In this document: positions 37,593 to 47,055 of the stretch, in pieces
How positions within the stretch are numbered: the stretch's first letter is position 1
How the letters are laid out: every line of letters begins with the position of its first letter
From: a virus
Direction: 5' to 3' (one strand)
DNA length: 64,000 nucleotides
Virus record (IMG/VR): IMGVR_UViG_3300033571_002949
Span: 1-64,000 of that record
Translations under genes and position numbers: made by a program
Notes under the pieces: model-generated
Told to the model about the DNA's origin: nothing
Databases searched by the model: none
Seen by the model: only the letters and a program-made list of their open reading frames with translations

Positions 37593-38207
37593 ATGGATAA
37601 AAAACCCAACGAAAATACAGGAATACTAGTTCAAGGTCATATCAAGATCTTTGATCCTAGCACTCAAGAAGTGTTCATAGATAAACGTAATGCTATCCAT
37701 TACGAAAATATGAGTATAGCATTAGCAGAAAGTCTTGCCAACGCAGGACAAGGATTTATATATGAAATGGTGTTCGGCAATGGAGGAACTAGTGTAGATC
37801 CTACAGGAATCATAACATATTTGACACCTAATACTACCGGCACAAACAGTAGTTTATACAACGAAACCTATGCTAAAATAGTAGATGATCGCTCAGCCAA
37901 CAATGTGGATCCTGTGCGTAATAAAATTGAAACTCGCCACGTAACTGGCGCAAATTATACAGACATTCTAGTTACCTGTTTATTAGACTATGGTGAGCCT
38001 GCAGATCAAGAAGCGTTTGATGTGGCCACTATTCCGGATAGTCAATACGTATTTGACGAATTAGGTTTGCGTAGTTATAGCCCCAATGGTACAGGAAGAT
38101 TATTAACTCACGTTATTTTCCATCCTGTACAAAAGTCACTTAACAGATTAATTCAAATTGATTATACTGTGCGTGTTCAGAGTTTAACTGGTTTTAACGA
38201 GGCTTAA
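37593..38207 (+). CDS. Virion structural protein, fibre or baseplate associated
   Basis: A 204-residue protein, beta-rich, with KIFDPSTQEVFIDKRNAIHYEN near residue 18 and GFIYEMVFGNGGTSVDPTG near residue 55. I do not recognise a named T4 equivalent; it does not resemble T4 gp8. Its place between the giant baseplate protein and the first tail fibre, and the 2-bp gap to that fibre gene, suggest an adaptor or fibre-attachment role. It has a late promoter 20 bp upstream. Confidence 0.65.
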   Translation: MDKKPNENTGILVQGHIKIFDPSTQEVFIDKRNAIHYENMSIALAESLANAGQGFIYEMVFGNGGTSVDPTGIITYLTPNTTGTNSSLYNETYAKIVDDRSANNVDPVRNKIETRHVTGANYTDILVTCLLDYGEPADQEAFDVATIPDSQYVFDELGLRSYSPNGTGRLLTHVIFHPVQKSLNRLIQIDYTVRVQSLTGFNEA

Positions 38208-38209
38208 TC

Positions 38210-40567
38210 ATGGCATATCAAATCAATTATTCAGACCCATTAAACAATGAACCGTTAATTGTAGAAGACGGCGCAGAAAATAATTCTACAAGCCTTGTTT
38301 TTGTAGGTAGAAACAAAACAGGATATGCTCAAGCCATATCAGAAAATTTTCTTCATTTGTTAGAAAATTTTGCCAGCGGTACCGCACCAGTTAATCCTAC
38401 ACAAGGACAGTTATGGTATGATACTAGTATAGGTGTTAATCAACTTAAAATTTGGGACGGCAGTAACTGGGGTGCCGCAGGTGGTCTTAAAAAAGGATCA
38501 AATGAACCTGATGTAAGTTCTAGTGTTGTCGGTGACTTATGGGTTAATACTGATACACAACAATTATATTTGTTCACTGGCTCAGGCTGGATTCTAGTTG
38601 GACCAAGATTTAGTTCTGGGTCTAGAACAGGAGCAGAACCAGAAGTTATCATAGACACGTTAAATACTCCGCAAAACGTTGTAAGCCAATATGTAGAAGG
38701 CGAACGTGTGATGATTATTAGCAAAACTGATTTTATACCTAAATCAGTTATACCTGGGTTTACAGAAATTAAAGCAGGTACTAATCTTAATAATCTATAC
38801 AGCACTTATTACGGAACAGCAGATAAAACTACTAAGTTAGTGGTTTCGGGATACCCAAATGGATTAGATGCTAATAGTTTTGTAAGAAAAGACATAGAAC
38901 AAAACACACAAGGTGCATTAAATGTTCGTAATGCAGGTGGTGTTAGCGTAGGCACTGATGCACAATTTACAATGAATCTGGACGGAGCAACTGGTGTAAT
39001 TCGCCATAAGACTTCCGGAGCCAGTATTGATATTCGTGTTAACAATAACAACAGTGTATCTACAGTTATTCGAGTTGATGCTAACGAACGTGTTGGTATT
39101 AGAAAATTAAATCCTCAAGAAGCATTAGATGTTACTGGTAATATTTTAGCCAGCGGTACAATTAAAACAACTGATACAACAGAATCTACAACTAGCGGCA
39201 CTGGTAGTGCTGTGTTTGCCGGCGGAGTAGGCATTGCAAAAAATTTAAATGTTGGCGGTAATTTAATTGTAAGCAGTAACTTGCTTCCTGATGAACAAAA
39301 TGGTGCAGATATAGGCACTGTAGATTTGCGATTTGAAAACATTTATGCTTCGACAATAGATGTAGCAAATGAATTTGTTGGTGATTTACGAGGAAACGTT
39401 ATTGGTAATATTACCGGTAATGCACAAGGATCCGCTAGTAAATTGGCAAGTTCTACAATCTTTGAATTAACCGGTGACGTTACTAGTAGTGCTGTTGAGT
39501 TTGACGGACAAGTTGGTACACCTACAGTAGCCACATTAACAGCATCTGGCGACGGTACAACAGCCACACTTACTTTTGCAACACAGACTATTCCTCCTTA
39601 TCCGGTTGGATCTACTATTGTTGTTTCTAGTATTGTGCCAACAGGATATCGCGGAACATTTATTGTTACAGGTGCTACAGCAAATAGCGTTAGTTACGCA
39701 AACACTACTACAGGTGCGCAAACTACAGCAGGACAAGTGGCACCATTGGCTCCTGTAGGAAATAGAAAAACATTCTTTACTAGACTTAGTGAAACTTTTA
39801 TTTCAAGTAAACCCGCTGTAACTGAAATAGCAGAAAACGATCAATTATTGCTAAGTCGCGGCGCAGAAGGTTTAAAAAGAATTTCAAAATCAGATTTCTT
39901 TAATGCTATTCCAGGTATGCCAGTTGGCGCAGTTATGCCTTACGCTGGACCAGTTGCTCCGGGTGGTTGGTTAGTGTGTGACGGTAGCGAAGTTAAAACT
40001 GCTGACTATGAAACATTGTTTAGTGTTATAGGCTATACCTACGGTGATCCAGCAACATTATTAGGTCTAGGAACATTTAAATTACCTGACTTACGTGGTC
40101 GATTTGCTCTAGGTCTTGATAACATGACTAGTGGAATCACAGTACCGCAAGGTCCGGGAAGCGGACCGGGCTGGGATCCAAATAACCAAATTACTACGGG
40201 CGGTGGACCTGCTAATCGAGTAACAGATGTACAAGCCGACATTGATTATGCTAATCCGTTCTCAGCAAGAATTGGTGGCGGAGATGAGGACAGAACATTG
40301 GCTGTTAATAATCTTCCAGATCACGAACACGATTTAAGAGGCAATGCAGGCAATCCTTATTATGCTTATAGAAATAATTCCGGAACGCCTCCAGATACAG
40401 ATGCTATTTCGGGTACGGGTAATCCACCAGAAGATTCGGGTCTAGGACAATATCTAGGAACCAGTGGCGGCATTTTAACAAGCCCACCGGGCACATTCAG
40501 TCAAGCAGCCTTGAATGTTATGAACCCGTATTTGGCTATGAATTATATTATCTATACCGGAGCATAA
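38210..40567 (+). CDS. Tail fibre with C-terminal tail-collar domain
   Basis: A 785-residue fibre. Residues 1-145 form an N-terminal module shared with the next two genes (ENFLHLLENFASG, PVNPTQGQLWYDTS, VVGDLWVNTDTQQLYLF). The middle has short repeats around ALDVTGNILASGTI and AVFAGGVGIAKNLNVGGN. Residues about 569-640 are a phage tail-collar domain (GMPVGAVMPYAG, PGGWLVCDGSEV, LPDLRGRFALG), as in T4 gp12, followed by a His/Gly/Pro-rich tip (NLPDHEHDL). The collar and tip suggest receptor contact. It is the first of three tandem fibre genes. Confidence 0.85.
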   Translation: MAYQINYSDPLNNEPLIVEDGAENNSTSLVFVGRNKTGYAQAISENFLHLLENFASGTAPVNPTQGQLWYDTSIGVNQLKIWDGSNWGAAGGLKKGSNEPDVSSSVVGDLWVNTDTQQLYLFTGSGWILVGPRFSSGSRTGAEPEVIIDTLNTPQNVVSQYVEGERVMIISKTDFIPKSVIPGFTEIKAGTNLNNLYSTYYGTADKTTKLVVSGYPNGLDANSFVRKDIEQNTQGALNVRNAGGVSVGTDAQFTMNLDGATGVIRHKTSGASIDIRVNNNNSVSTVIRVDANERVGIRKLNPQEALDVTGNILASGTIKTTDTTESTTSGTGSAVFAGGVGIAKNLNVGGNLIVSSNLLPDEQNGADIGTVDLRFENIYASTIDVANEFVGDLRGNVIGNITGNAQGSASKLASSTIFELTGDVTSSAVEFDGQVGTPTVATLTASGDGTTATLTFATQTIPPYPVGSTIVVSSIVPTGYRGTFIVTGATANSVSYANTTTGAQTTAGQVAPLAPVGNRKTFFTRLSETFISSKPAVTEIAENDQLLLSRGAEGLKRISKSDFFNAIPGMPVGAVMPYAGPVAPGGWLVCDGSEVKTADYETLFSVIGYTYGDPATLLGLGTFKLPDLRGRFALGLDNMTSGITVPQGPGSGPGWDPNNQITTGGGPANRVTDVQADIDYANPFSARIGGGDEDRTLAVNNLPDHEHDLRGNAGNPYYAYRNNSGTPPDTDAISGTGNPPEDSGLGQYLGTSGGILTSPPGTFSQAALNVMNPYLAMNYIIYTGA

Positions 40568-40573
40568 ACAGTC

Positions 40574-42427
40574 ATGACGTACACTATTAATAAAACAGAT
40601 GGTAATGAATTAACTAAAATACCTGACGGTACGTTTGACACTAACAGCACTAGTATTACGCTGATAGGTAAAAACGTAACCAGTTTTGGTGAAGCACTTA
40701 ACGAAAATTTTGTTAAGTTACTGGAAAATTTTTCCAGTGCTACGGCGCCAGAAAATCCAATTAGGGGTCAAATTTGGTTTGACACTACTAACAATAGACT
40801 AAACGTATATGACGGCACATCATTTCGAGCCAGTGGTGGACCACAAGTTGGTCCACGTGCTCCGACAAATTTAGTTACTGGTGACTTGTGGATTAACAAC
40901 GATACAAATCAACTTTATTTTTATGACGGTACTGATTTAGTATTAGCCGGACCGATATGGGCCAACGCTCAAGGCGAAACTGGGTTTAAAGTAGTTACCG
41001 TAATAGATACCTTTGGTGTTAGTCATACTATTGCACAACTACGTGTTAAGAGTGTAATAATTGGTATCTTTAGTAAAGATGCGTTTGTACCTCGATCAGA
41101 TTTTTTAAATGATGTAGCAGGTATAAATCCTGTAGGCATAGGATTTTCTGCAGCCAATATTGCAGGAATTAAATTTGATGTTACTGTTACACGCAGTGAA
41201 AATATTTTATTAGACGACGGAACACCAAAGTCGGGTAGTGAGTTAGTGTTTACTAACGAAGAAGCAGTATTCACAGAAAAAGTAACAATACAAAATGACA
41301 TTGGTTTAGTAATTGGCGGTGCAGAACAAGTACAACAAAAAGTCGTCGATGATGAATTTATAATTGAAAATCAAATTACTAACAAACCAATTAAACTTAA
41401 AGTAAAGTCGTTGGCTACTACATTTACCGGACTTAGTGTTTTACCTATTGCACCAAATCAAGCATATATAGGTATTTCTAAAGATGTACCTACAGCCGCG
41501 TTAGATGTCAACGGTGATGTTAAAGTTTCCGGTAATTTAATTATTGAGGGATCCACTACAACAATAAATTCGACAACATTAACAGTTGATGATAAAAATA
41601 TTGTTTTAGGTGATACCGCAAGTCCTACAGATGTTGGTGCAGACGGTGGCGGCATTACCTTAAGAGGTACAGTAAATAAGACTATAACCTATAGCAATGC
41701 TAGTCAAAGTTGGGACTTGTCTGAAAATCTTAAATTAGCATCTACAAAAACAATTAGTATTGGTTCTAGCGAAGTGCTATCGGATAATGCATTAGGTACT
41801 TCTATAACATCATCAAGCCTTGAAATTGTTGGTGTACTTGAAAGTTTACAAATAAAAGGTACAGCAACTTCAGGATTAAATTTTTTAGACGGAACTATTA
41901 GTTTAGCATCCGGCGACATAGGTATTAATCCAGCAGGAAGTTTAAATCTAAATAGCAAGAAAATTATTAATCTTTCTAACCCACGCTCAGGTGTTGCAGG
42001 CCTACAAGATGCCGCAACTAGAACGTATGTGGATGATGCTGTGTTTGCCCGCCCACTATCTATGAGTATGGATATTACAGGATTGGCTAATAATGCTGCC
42101 ATTGCCGCAATATTAGATCAAGTGGCTCCGTTTTACGATCCGACTTCGTCACCGGATGGTTCAGCAATCGACGGAACAATCCTATATTTGCACACTACTA
42201 CTGTTTCTGTATCAAACGGTACTACAACAATTACTGGTGCAAATATAACTAAAACTTACGATAACGCACTAAGTATAGACGGATCTAGCACTGTTCCTGT
42301 TTTAACAGATGTCAATTTTAGCCCAATAGCGGGCCCTACAGCAACAGTTACAGTAGCACGTCAAAATAAAAGATTTATCATGGGCAGAAACGTGCCCGGA
42401 CAGTGGGGTTTTGACGGTGATATCTAA
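40574..42427 (+). CDS. Tail fibre paralogue 2
   Basis: A 617-residue fibre starting 6 bp after the first. It repeats the N-terminal module (NFVKLLENFSSA, PENPIRGQIWFDTT, LVTGDLWINNDTNQLYFY) and has the fibre segment ALDVNGDVKVSGNLIIEG, then TLTVDDKNIVLGDT and GGGITLRGT (about residues 312-365), common in trimeric phage fibres. It has no tail-collar domain; the C-terminal 110 residues are beta-rich and end in a basic/aromatic tail. It probably trimerises with the same N-terminal anchor as its neighbours, exposing a different tip. Confidence 0.8.
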   Translation: MTYTINKTDGNELTKIPDGTFDTNSTSITLIGKNVTSFGEALNENFVKLLENFSSATAPENPIRGQIWFDTTNNRLNVYDGTSFRASGGPQVGPRAPTNLVTGDLWINNDTNQLYFYDGTDLVLAGPIWANAQGETGFKVVTVIDTFGVSHTIAQLRVKSVIIGIFSKDAFVPRSDFLNDVAGINPVGIGFSAANIAGIKFDVTVTRSENILLDDGTPKSGSELVFTNEEAVFTEKVTIQNDIGLVIGGAEQVQQKVVDDEFIIENQITNKPIKLKVKSLATTFTGLSVLPIAPNQAYIGISKDVPTAALDVNGDVKVSGNLIIEGSTTTINSTTLTVDDKNIVLGDTASPTDVGADGGGITLRGTVNKTITYSNASQSWDLSENLKLASTKTISIGSSEVLSDNALGTSITSSSLEIVGVLESLQIKGTATSGLNFLDGTISLASGDIGINPAGSLNLNSKKIINLSNPRSGVAGLQDAATRTYVDDAVFARPLSMSMDITGLANNAAIAAILDQVAPFYDPTSSPDGSAIDGTILYLHTTTVSVSNGTTTITGANITKTYDNALSIDGSSTVPVLTDVNFSPIAGPTATVTVARQNKRFIMGRNVPGQWGFDGDI

Positions 42428-42440
42428 AATACAGCAGAGC

Positions 42441-42448
42441 GATAAATA
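42441..42448 (+). promoter_or_regulatory. Late promoter (GATAAATA) before the third fibre gene
   Basis: GATAAATA in the 42-bp gap, 21 bp before the start codon, with an AGGGG site between. The sequence around it (GCGATAAATA) is like that of the gp6 promoter. Confidence 0.6.
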
Positions 42449-42469
42449 CAGCATACTAGGGGTGAACTT

Positions 42470-43981
42470 ATGTCATACGTAATTAATAAATTTAATGGAA
42501 CAGCGATTACAACCATAGAAGATGGTACAGTAGATCAAACGCTAGACATTAAACTTATCGGTAAAAACTATGCTGGATACGGTGAAATCCAGAACGAAAA
42601 TTTCTTGCATATGTTGGAAAATTTTGCCAACAATGCTCCTCCCCCTAATGCTATTGCAGGGCAGATTTGGTTTGATTCAACCACTAAAAAATTAAAGTTT
42701 TTTACAGGTGATACCCCAGGTGGTGTTAAATTATTTAAAACAGCAGGCGGTGTTGAATATAGCGCCAACGAACCCTCTAGTGCTACAGAAGGCGATTTAT
42801 GGTTAGATACTTCTGTAAACCAACTTAAAGTTAGAATTGCCGGAAGTCAGTGGTTATCAGTTGGTCCACAAAGTGCAGGAACAGGTACAACACAGTTAGT
42901 ATCTCGTCAAGTTAAAGCCACTGACGATAGTTTAAAATCTATTATTGCTGCCACAGTTAACAATGAAGTTGTTTATGTAATCTCTAAAGATTTTGACTTT
43001 ACTTTAAAAACAGGTGACTTAGCCAACAATGGCTTAGATGGTTCGGGATTTACTTTAATTAAGAAAGGTATTACATTAGCCTACAGCGACTCTAATGGTA
43101 AATCTACACAGAGTCACAGATTCTGGGGTACAGCATCTGCGGCTACAGGACTTGTTGATAGTTTAGGAAACTTTGTACCGGCCAGTGCCTTTGTGCAAAG
43201 CGGTAGTTCAACATTTACAGCCATAGTTCGTTTTGCAGATGTAGGTTATACAGTAGGCGACAGCAACGACCTAGCAGTGTTTATTGAATCAGGTGTTGAA
43301 CCAATAATTCAAAATACATCAGGACCTAAAATTATATTCCGAGTACAAGACGGCGCTACTACTCAAAACGTAGTTTCTATTAATGCTAATCGACTTGAGC
43401 CAGGATCAGATAACACGTATAGTCTGGGTACTTCTAGTAAAAAATGGAGTAACGTCTACGCTACAACTTTTACAGGTACTGCTACTCAAGCAGATACATT
43501 GTTAGTAGGAAGCTCATACAGAGTAGCATCAACAGCAGCCACAGCAGACACTATTGCGTGTCGTGATGCCGCAGGTAATATGACAGCCGCGGTATTTAAC
43601 GGTACTGCAACATCAGCACGTTACGCTGACCTAGCAGAAAAATATTTGGCAGATGCTGAATATGAGCCAGGTACAGTTGTTGCTGTTGGCGGCGAAGCAG
43701 AAGTTACAGCAGTAAAATTTGGTGACCGCGCTATCGGTGTTGTTTCTACTGCACCTGCTTATATGATGAACAGCGAATTAGAAGGTGGCACTTATGTAGC
43801 TCTAAAAGGTCGTGTACCATGTAAAGTAGTTGGTACAGTTCGTAAAGGTGATCGGTTAGTAGCATCAAACAACGGATGTGCAATAGCAGCCAGTTTCCAT
43901 CAGCATCCTGATGTTTTTGGAATTGCTTTAGAAAATAACAGCGAAACTGGTGTCAAAACAGTAGAAGTTTTAGTGTTATAA
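42470..43981 (+). CDS. Tail fibre paralogue 3
   Basis: A 503-residue fibre with the same N-terminal module (ENFLHMLENFANN, PNAIAGQIWFDSTT, ATEGDLWLDTSVNQLKV). The C-terminal 140 residues (ATSARYADLAEKYLADAEYE, then PGTVVAVGGEAEVTA and FGIALEN) match a tip domain that I associate with fibres of marine T4-like phages; it differs from the collar domain of the first gene. It has its own late promoter. Confidence 0.8.
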   Translation: MSYVINKFNGTAITTIEDGTVDQTLDIKLIGKNYAGYGEIQNENFLHMLENFANNAPPPNAIAGQIWFDSTTKKLKFFTGDTPGGVKLFKTAGGVEYSANEPSSATEGDLWLDTSVNQLKVRIAGSQWLSVGPQSAGTGTTQLVSRQVKATDDSLKSIIAATVNNEVVYVISKDFDFTLKTGDLANNGLDGSGFTLIKKGITLAYSDSNGKSTQSHRFWGTASAATGLVDSLGNFVPASAFVQSGSSTFTAIVRFADVGYTVGDSNDLAVFIESGVEPIIQNTSGPKIIFRVQDGATTQNVVSINANRLEPGSDNTYSLGTSSKKWSNVYATTFTGTATQADTLLVGSSYRVASTAATADTIACRDAAGNMTAAVFNGTATSARYADLAEKYLADAEYEPGTVVAVGGEAEVTAVKFGDRAIGVVSTAPAYMMNSELEGGTYVALKGRVPCKVVGTVRKGDRLVASNNGCAIAASFHQHPDVFGIALENNSETGVKTVEVLVL

Positions 43982-43982
43982 A

Positions 43983-43990
43983 GATAAGTA
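43983..43990 (+). promoter_or_regulatory. Possible weak late promoter (GATAAGTA)
   Basis: Two changes from TATAAATA and one from the GATAAATA variant used elsewhere, 24 bp before the next start codon. Spacing fits; sequence is weaker. Confidence 0.35.
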
Positions 43991-44014
43991 ACATACACGG
44001 ATAAAGGAAAGATT

Positions 44015-44923
44015 ATGGCAGTCGGTGATTTAATTACAGCAACGAGATATAATAATTTACAAAGTCGTATTAACGTTATTATGGGCGTGGGCTCGGGTAA
44101 TAGCGGATACGGACAAACTTTAGTTAGCGGACAAGTTATTGCAGGTAGTAACGTAGACTTAACTCGCGTATTGAACTTGCGTACAGACATGCTGAAAGCA
44201 CGCCAACATCAAACCGGCGGTAACGAAGGACCTAGCCCAGGCACTGGAGCATTTCCGTTGGTTACAACTGCTGATCAAATTACAGATGCTTTTGCCGCAA
44301 ACCTTGAAAGCCAAATGACTACTATTGAAAACAATAAATTAGCATTAGGACTAGTAGCAGGTAACTTTACCGATGTAACAGATGCATTAACTAGCCAACG
44401 TACTGCTAGTTGGAATGGTCTATTAACACACAATCTTACAGTGGCATTTGGCAGCGATAATAATGCTCGTTATTTCTTTAACAGCGGCGGTGATATTCGT
44501 TTCCGTGTTACACTAACAGGCGGTACTAGCGACACAGGTGCTAACCAAATTTATACAGATTGGTTAAACATGTTTAACACCATGGGTACTATCATTATGA
44601 ATCATAATACTACTAGTAGAACTGGTACAGCAGGAACAACACAAAATATTGGTTTTTATGGTTTGACTGGTACTAACCAAGAAATTTTCCGTCGTGTAGG
44701 TTCGGGCAACTACGCTTCAAACACATACATTATTAATGCACGTAAGGATACTTCAGGTAACGTATTTTTTAACATCCAATTCAACGATAACAAAGGCGGT
44801 AATCCAAACTTTGACGAAGCCGTAACAGGTACGTTGACAAGCCGTGTGGATCATCGTCGTGCTACGGGCTCAAACGTATCAGTAGCCGCACCAACTTTGA
44901 CAACAACTACAGCAATTACCTAA
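44015..44923 (+). CDS. Virion structural protein, last gene of the late tail operon
   Basis: A 302-residue protein, Thr/Asn/Gly-rich and probably beta-structured, with short helical stretches near residues 8-25 and 90-115. The segments ITATRYNNLQSRI near the N-terminus and NQEIFRRVGSGNYASN resemble structural proteins of marine T4-like phages that I know only as uncharacterised. Its place directly after the tail fibres suggests a fibre-associated part. It starts 33 bp after the third fibre with an AAAGGAAAG site. A strong hairpin with a T-run follows, consistent with the end of the late operon. Confidence 0.72.
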   Translation: MAVGDLITATRYNNLQSRINVIMGVGSGNSGYGQTLVSGQVIAGSNVDLTRVLNLRTDMLKARQHQTGGNEGPSPGTGAFPLVTTADQITDAFAANLESQMTTIENNKLALGLVAGNFTDVTDALTSQRTASWNGLLTHNLTVAFGSDNNARYFFNSGGDIRFRVTLTGGTSDTGANQIYTDWLNMFNTMGTIIMNHNTTSRTGTAGTTQNIGFYGLTGTNQEIFRRVGSGNYASNTYIINARKDTSGNVFFNIQFNDNKGGNPNFDEAVTGTLTSRVDHRRATGSNVSVAAPTLTTTTAIT

Positions 44924-44931
44924 TAAATTTC

Positions 44932-44960
44932 TTGACACTAGTCTCCTAGTACTATATAAT
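44932..44960 (+). promoter_or_regulatory. Full-consensus sigma70 promoter of the accessory island
   Basis: TTGACA (44932-44937), exactly 17 bp, TATAAT (44955-44960): both hexamers match consensus at all twelve positions. Expected start near 44967. It drives the operon from 44989 using host polymerase, so early in infection. The -10 box sits in the left arm and loop of a 41-bp imperfect palindrome. Confidence 0.9.
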
Positions 44961-44988
44961 ATACTAATATAGTCCTAGGAGATTTTTT
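44942..44988 (+). terminator. Palindrome-terminator that also covers a ribosome-binding site
   Basis: TCTCCTAGTACTATAT (44942-44957) pairs with ATATAGTCCTAGGAGA (44967-44982) with one mismatch and a 9-base loop, followed by six T (44983-44988): an intrinsic terminator for transcripts arriving from the tail operon. The right arm ends in AGGAGA, the ribosome-binding site of the gene at 44989. A transcript starting at the internal promoter (about 44967) lacks the left arm, so its site is free. The symmetry also makes a possible operator at the -10 region. Confidence 0.75.
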
Positions 44989-45336
44989 ATGGATGAACGA
45001 TTATCCAAAGCATTAGAATTTGCCAATTATTCGGTGACGCTGGCCAATCAACGTCGAGCTCTAAAAGAAAAATATCTAGCAGATGTTATCCACTATCATA
45101 ACGGAGGATGCTTTGCTATTACAAAAGAATTAATTAATTTTGTCAAATTACAAATCGATACAGGTAATGACACTGGTGTTGTTCTCATTGACGACAACGA
45201 TATTCCAGTAGAAATTGCCAATATGGACGAATTTTTTGATACGATTCTTAACAAATATTTTACAGCCAGTAATGAATATTATACTGAGTATCAAAAACTG
45301 CGTAAAAATCGCACAGTGGAAGGTTTAACACAATGA
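44989..45336 (+). CDS. Conserved phage hypothetical protein, first gene of the island
   Basis: A 115-residue acidic protein starting MDERLSKALEFANYSVTLANQ. The first 50 residues look like a long helix with a Lys/Arg-rich patch (RRALKEKY), followed by FAITKELINFVKLQ and an acidic stretch with IDDNDIPVEI. I recall proteins with this N-terminus in T4-like cyanophages, without a known role. Its ribosome-binding site AGGAG lies in the palindrome arm 7 bases before the ATG. It overlaps the next gene by 4 bp. A role early in infection is suggested only by the promoter. Confidence 0.75.
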   Translation: MDERLSKALEFANYSVTLANQRRALKEKYLADVIHYHNGGCFAITKELINFVKLQIDTGNDTGVVLIDDNDIPVEIANMDEFFDTILNKYFTASNEYYTEYQKLRKNRTVEGLTQ

Positions 45337-46214
45337 CCCGTGGCTGTTTAATCTATGCCTTTAACAACGAAGAAATAGATTATATCACTATTGCTCGAGA
45401 AGCCGCACGTCGAGTTAAACTTTACTTAGAGGTGCCCGTTTGCTTGATTACAGATTCTGTGGAACAAGCACAAAAGGTAGATCCCGACAACAAATATTTT
45501 GATACAATTATTGATGTTTGGAAAGACACCCAACTAAAACCTACAGCAGAATTATTAAACACTAGAAATGTTCGTCAATATTCAGACGGCAGTGTTACAC
45601 AAAAGAAAGCCAATTTTAAAAATAGTCTCCGAACAAAAACTTATGAATTAACACCTTATGATGAAACATTAGTAATAGACAGTGATTACTTTTTAGCCAA
45701 TGGTTTGTTAAAAAATTGTTGGGATCAAGAGAAAGATTTTTTAATTTATAAAGAAGGGTATGACATATCTGGATATAGAATCCACCCGGAGTTTGATCGT
45801 GTTAGCGACTATACAGTAGATTTTTATTGGGCTACAGCGTTCTGGTTTAGAAAATCATCAATGACTAAAACTTTTTTTAATCTAGTAGATCACATCCGTG
45901 ACAACTGGGATTACTATAAGTTAGTTTATCAATTTGCCAGTCATATGTACCGTAATGATCACGCCTTTAGTATTGCAATTCATATTATGAACGGTTATAC
46001 AGGCTTGCCTTGGGAAGGAAAAATGCCAGGTCGTATGCTTTATACACTAGACAAAGATGTACTAGTAGATATGGATGATCGAGGATTTAGAGTATTATTA
46101 GAAAAACAAAACAGACATGGTGAGTATACTTTAACAAAAACTCAGGATGTTAGTATACATCTTATGAATAAGTTTAGCATACACAGAGTTCTCAAGGAGA
46201 TTGCTGATGTCTAA
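45333..46214 (+). CDS. Glycosyltransferase-like protein A (GT-A/GT8-like)
   Basis: A 293-residue protein with a GT-A-like layout: an N-terminal Rossmann-type start (GCLIYAFNNEE), VCLITDS near residue 37, and a DxD-type motif, D116-S-D118 in LVIDSDYFL, for metal and nucleotide-sugar binding. Later segments VDFYWATAFWFRKS and YRNDHAFSIAIH (about residues 200 and 210) fit an acceptor site with DHAF-type catalytic region. It is a distant paralogue of the next gene. Sugar and acceptor are unknown. It overlaps its neighbours by 4 and 8 bp. Confidence 0.6.
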   Translation: MTRGCLIYAFNNEEIDYITIAREAARRVKLYLEVPVCLITDSVEQAQKVDPDNKYFDTIIDVWKDTQLKPTAELLNTRNVRQYSDGSVTQKKANFKNSLRTKTYELTPYDETLVIDSDYFLANGLLKNCWDQEKDFLIYKEGYDISGYRIHPEFDRVSDYTVDFYWATAFWFRKSSMTKTFFNLVDHIRDNWDYYKLVYQFASHMYRNDHAFSIAIHIMNGYTGLPWEGKMPGRMLYTLDKDVLVDMDDRGFRVLLEKQNRHGEYTLTKTQDVSIHLMNKFSIHRVLKEIADV

Positions 46215-47055
46215 AGGTTTTATTGTATTAGCACAAAATACAGACACAATAGACTATGTTCGACAGGCTTATGCTCTTGCGTTAAGCATTAAACATAGTC
46301 AGCAGACAATAAACAATATATCTATCATTACTAATGATATTATACCCGAACAATATAAATTTGTGTTTGATCAAATTATTAAAATCCCATGGGGCGATTC
46401 TAGCGCCAACAGTAGATTTAAAGTAGAAAATCGTTGGAAAATATATCATGCTAGTCCATATGATCAGACCATTGTGCTTGATACTGATATGTTAGTGTTG
46501 GATGATATTTCTAGTTACTGGTCTACCTTTGAAAATTATGAAGTTTATTATACAAGTAAAGTCTTAGATTATCGAAACAAAATTATTTCCAGTAATTATT
46601 ATAGAAAAGCGTTTACTGCTAATAACCTACCAAATTTTTACTCTGGGTTACACTATTTTAAAAAATCTGAGTTTGCCAAAGAATTCTATAGTTGGGTAGA
46701 GTTAATTACAAACAACTGGGAATTATTTTATGGCAAATATGTCAGCGAACATTATCCAGAAAGGCCCAGTATGGATATTAGTGCGGCCTTAGCAGGAAAA
46801 ATTATGCAAGTGACAGAAAAGATTACTAATTCTAAATACGACCCTGTAACCTTTACACACATGAAAAGTCGAATACAAGGTTGGGCTGACCCAGGGGATA
46901 GTTGGATGAATAGTGTTGCTGTATATTTTGATCACGAGTGCCAGTTAAAAATTGGTAATTTTCAACAGCAGGGAGTGTTCCATTACACTGAAAAAGAGTT
47001 TCTTACTGATGTAATAATTAACAAATTGGAGTCAGCATGCCTGGCAATGAATTAA
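46207..47055 (+). CDS. Glycosyltransferase-like protein B (GT8-like)
   Basis: A 282-residue protein starting at the ATG at 46207, chosen over an in-frame TTG six bases earlier because AAGGAG (46194-46199) is 7 bases from this ATG. It has GFIVLAQNTDTIDYVRQAY, typical of family-8-like enzymes, a DxD motif D92-T-D94 in IVLDTDMLV, and FYSGLHYFKKS later, like the NsGv/mf segment of the family. It is a paralogue of the preceding gene. Cytoplasmic, no signal peptide. Likely transfers a sugar from a nucleotide donor; target unknown. Confidence 0.65.
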   Translation: MSKGFIVLAQNTDTIDYVRQAYALALSIKHSQQTINNISIITNDIIPEQYKFVFDQIIKIPWGDSSANSRFKVENRWKIYHASPYDQTIVLDTDMLVLDDISSYWSTFENYEVYYTSKVLDYRNKIISSNYYRKAFTANNLPNFYSGLHYFKKSEFAKEFYSWVELITNNWELFYGKYVSEHYPERPSMDISAALAGKIMQVTEKITNSKYDPVTFTHMKSRIQGWADPGDSWMNSVAVYFDHECQLKIGNFQQQGVFHYTEKEFLTDVIINKLESACLAMN

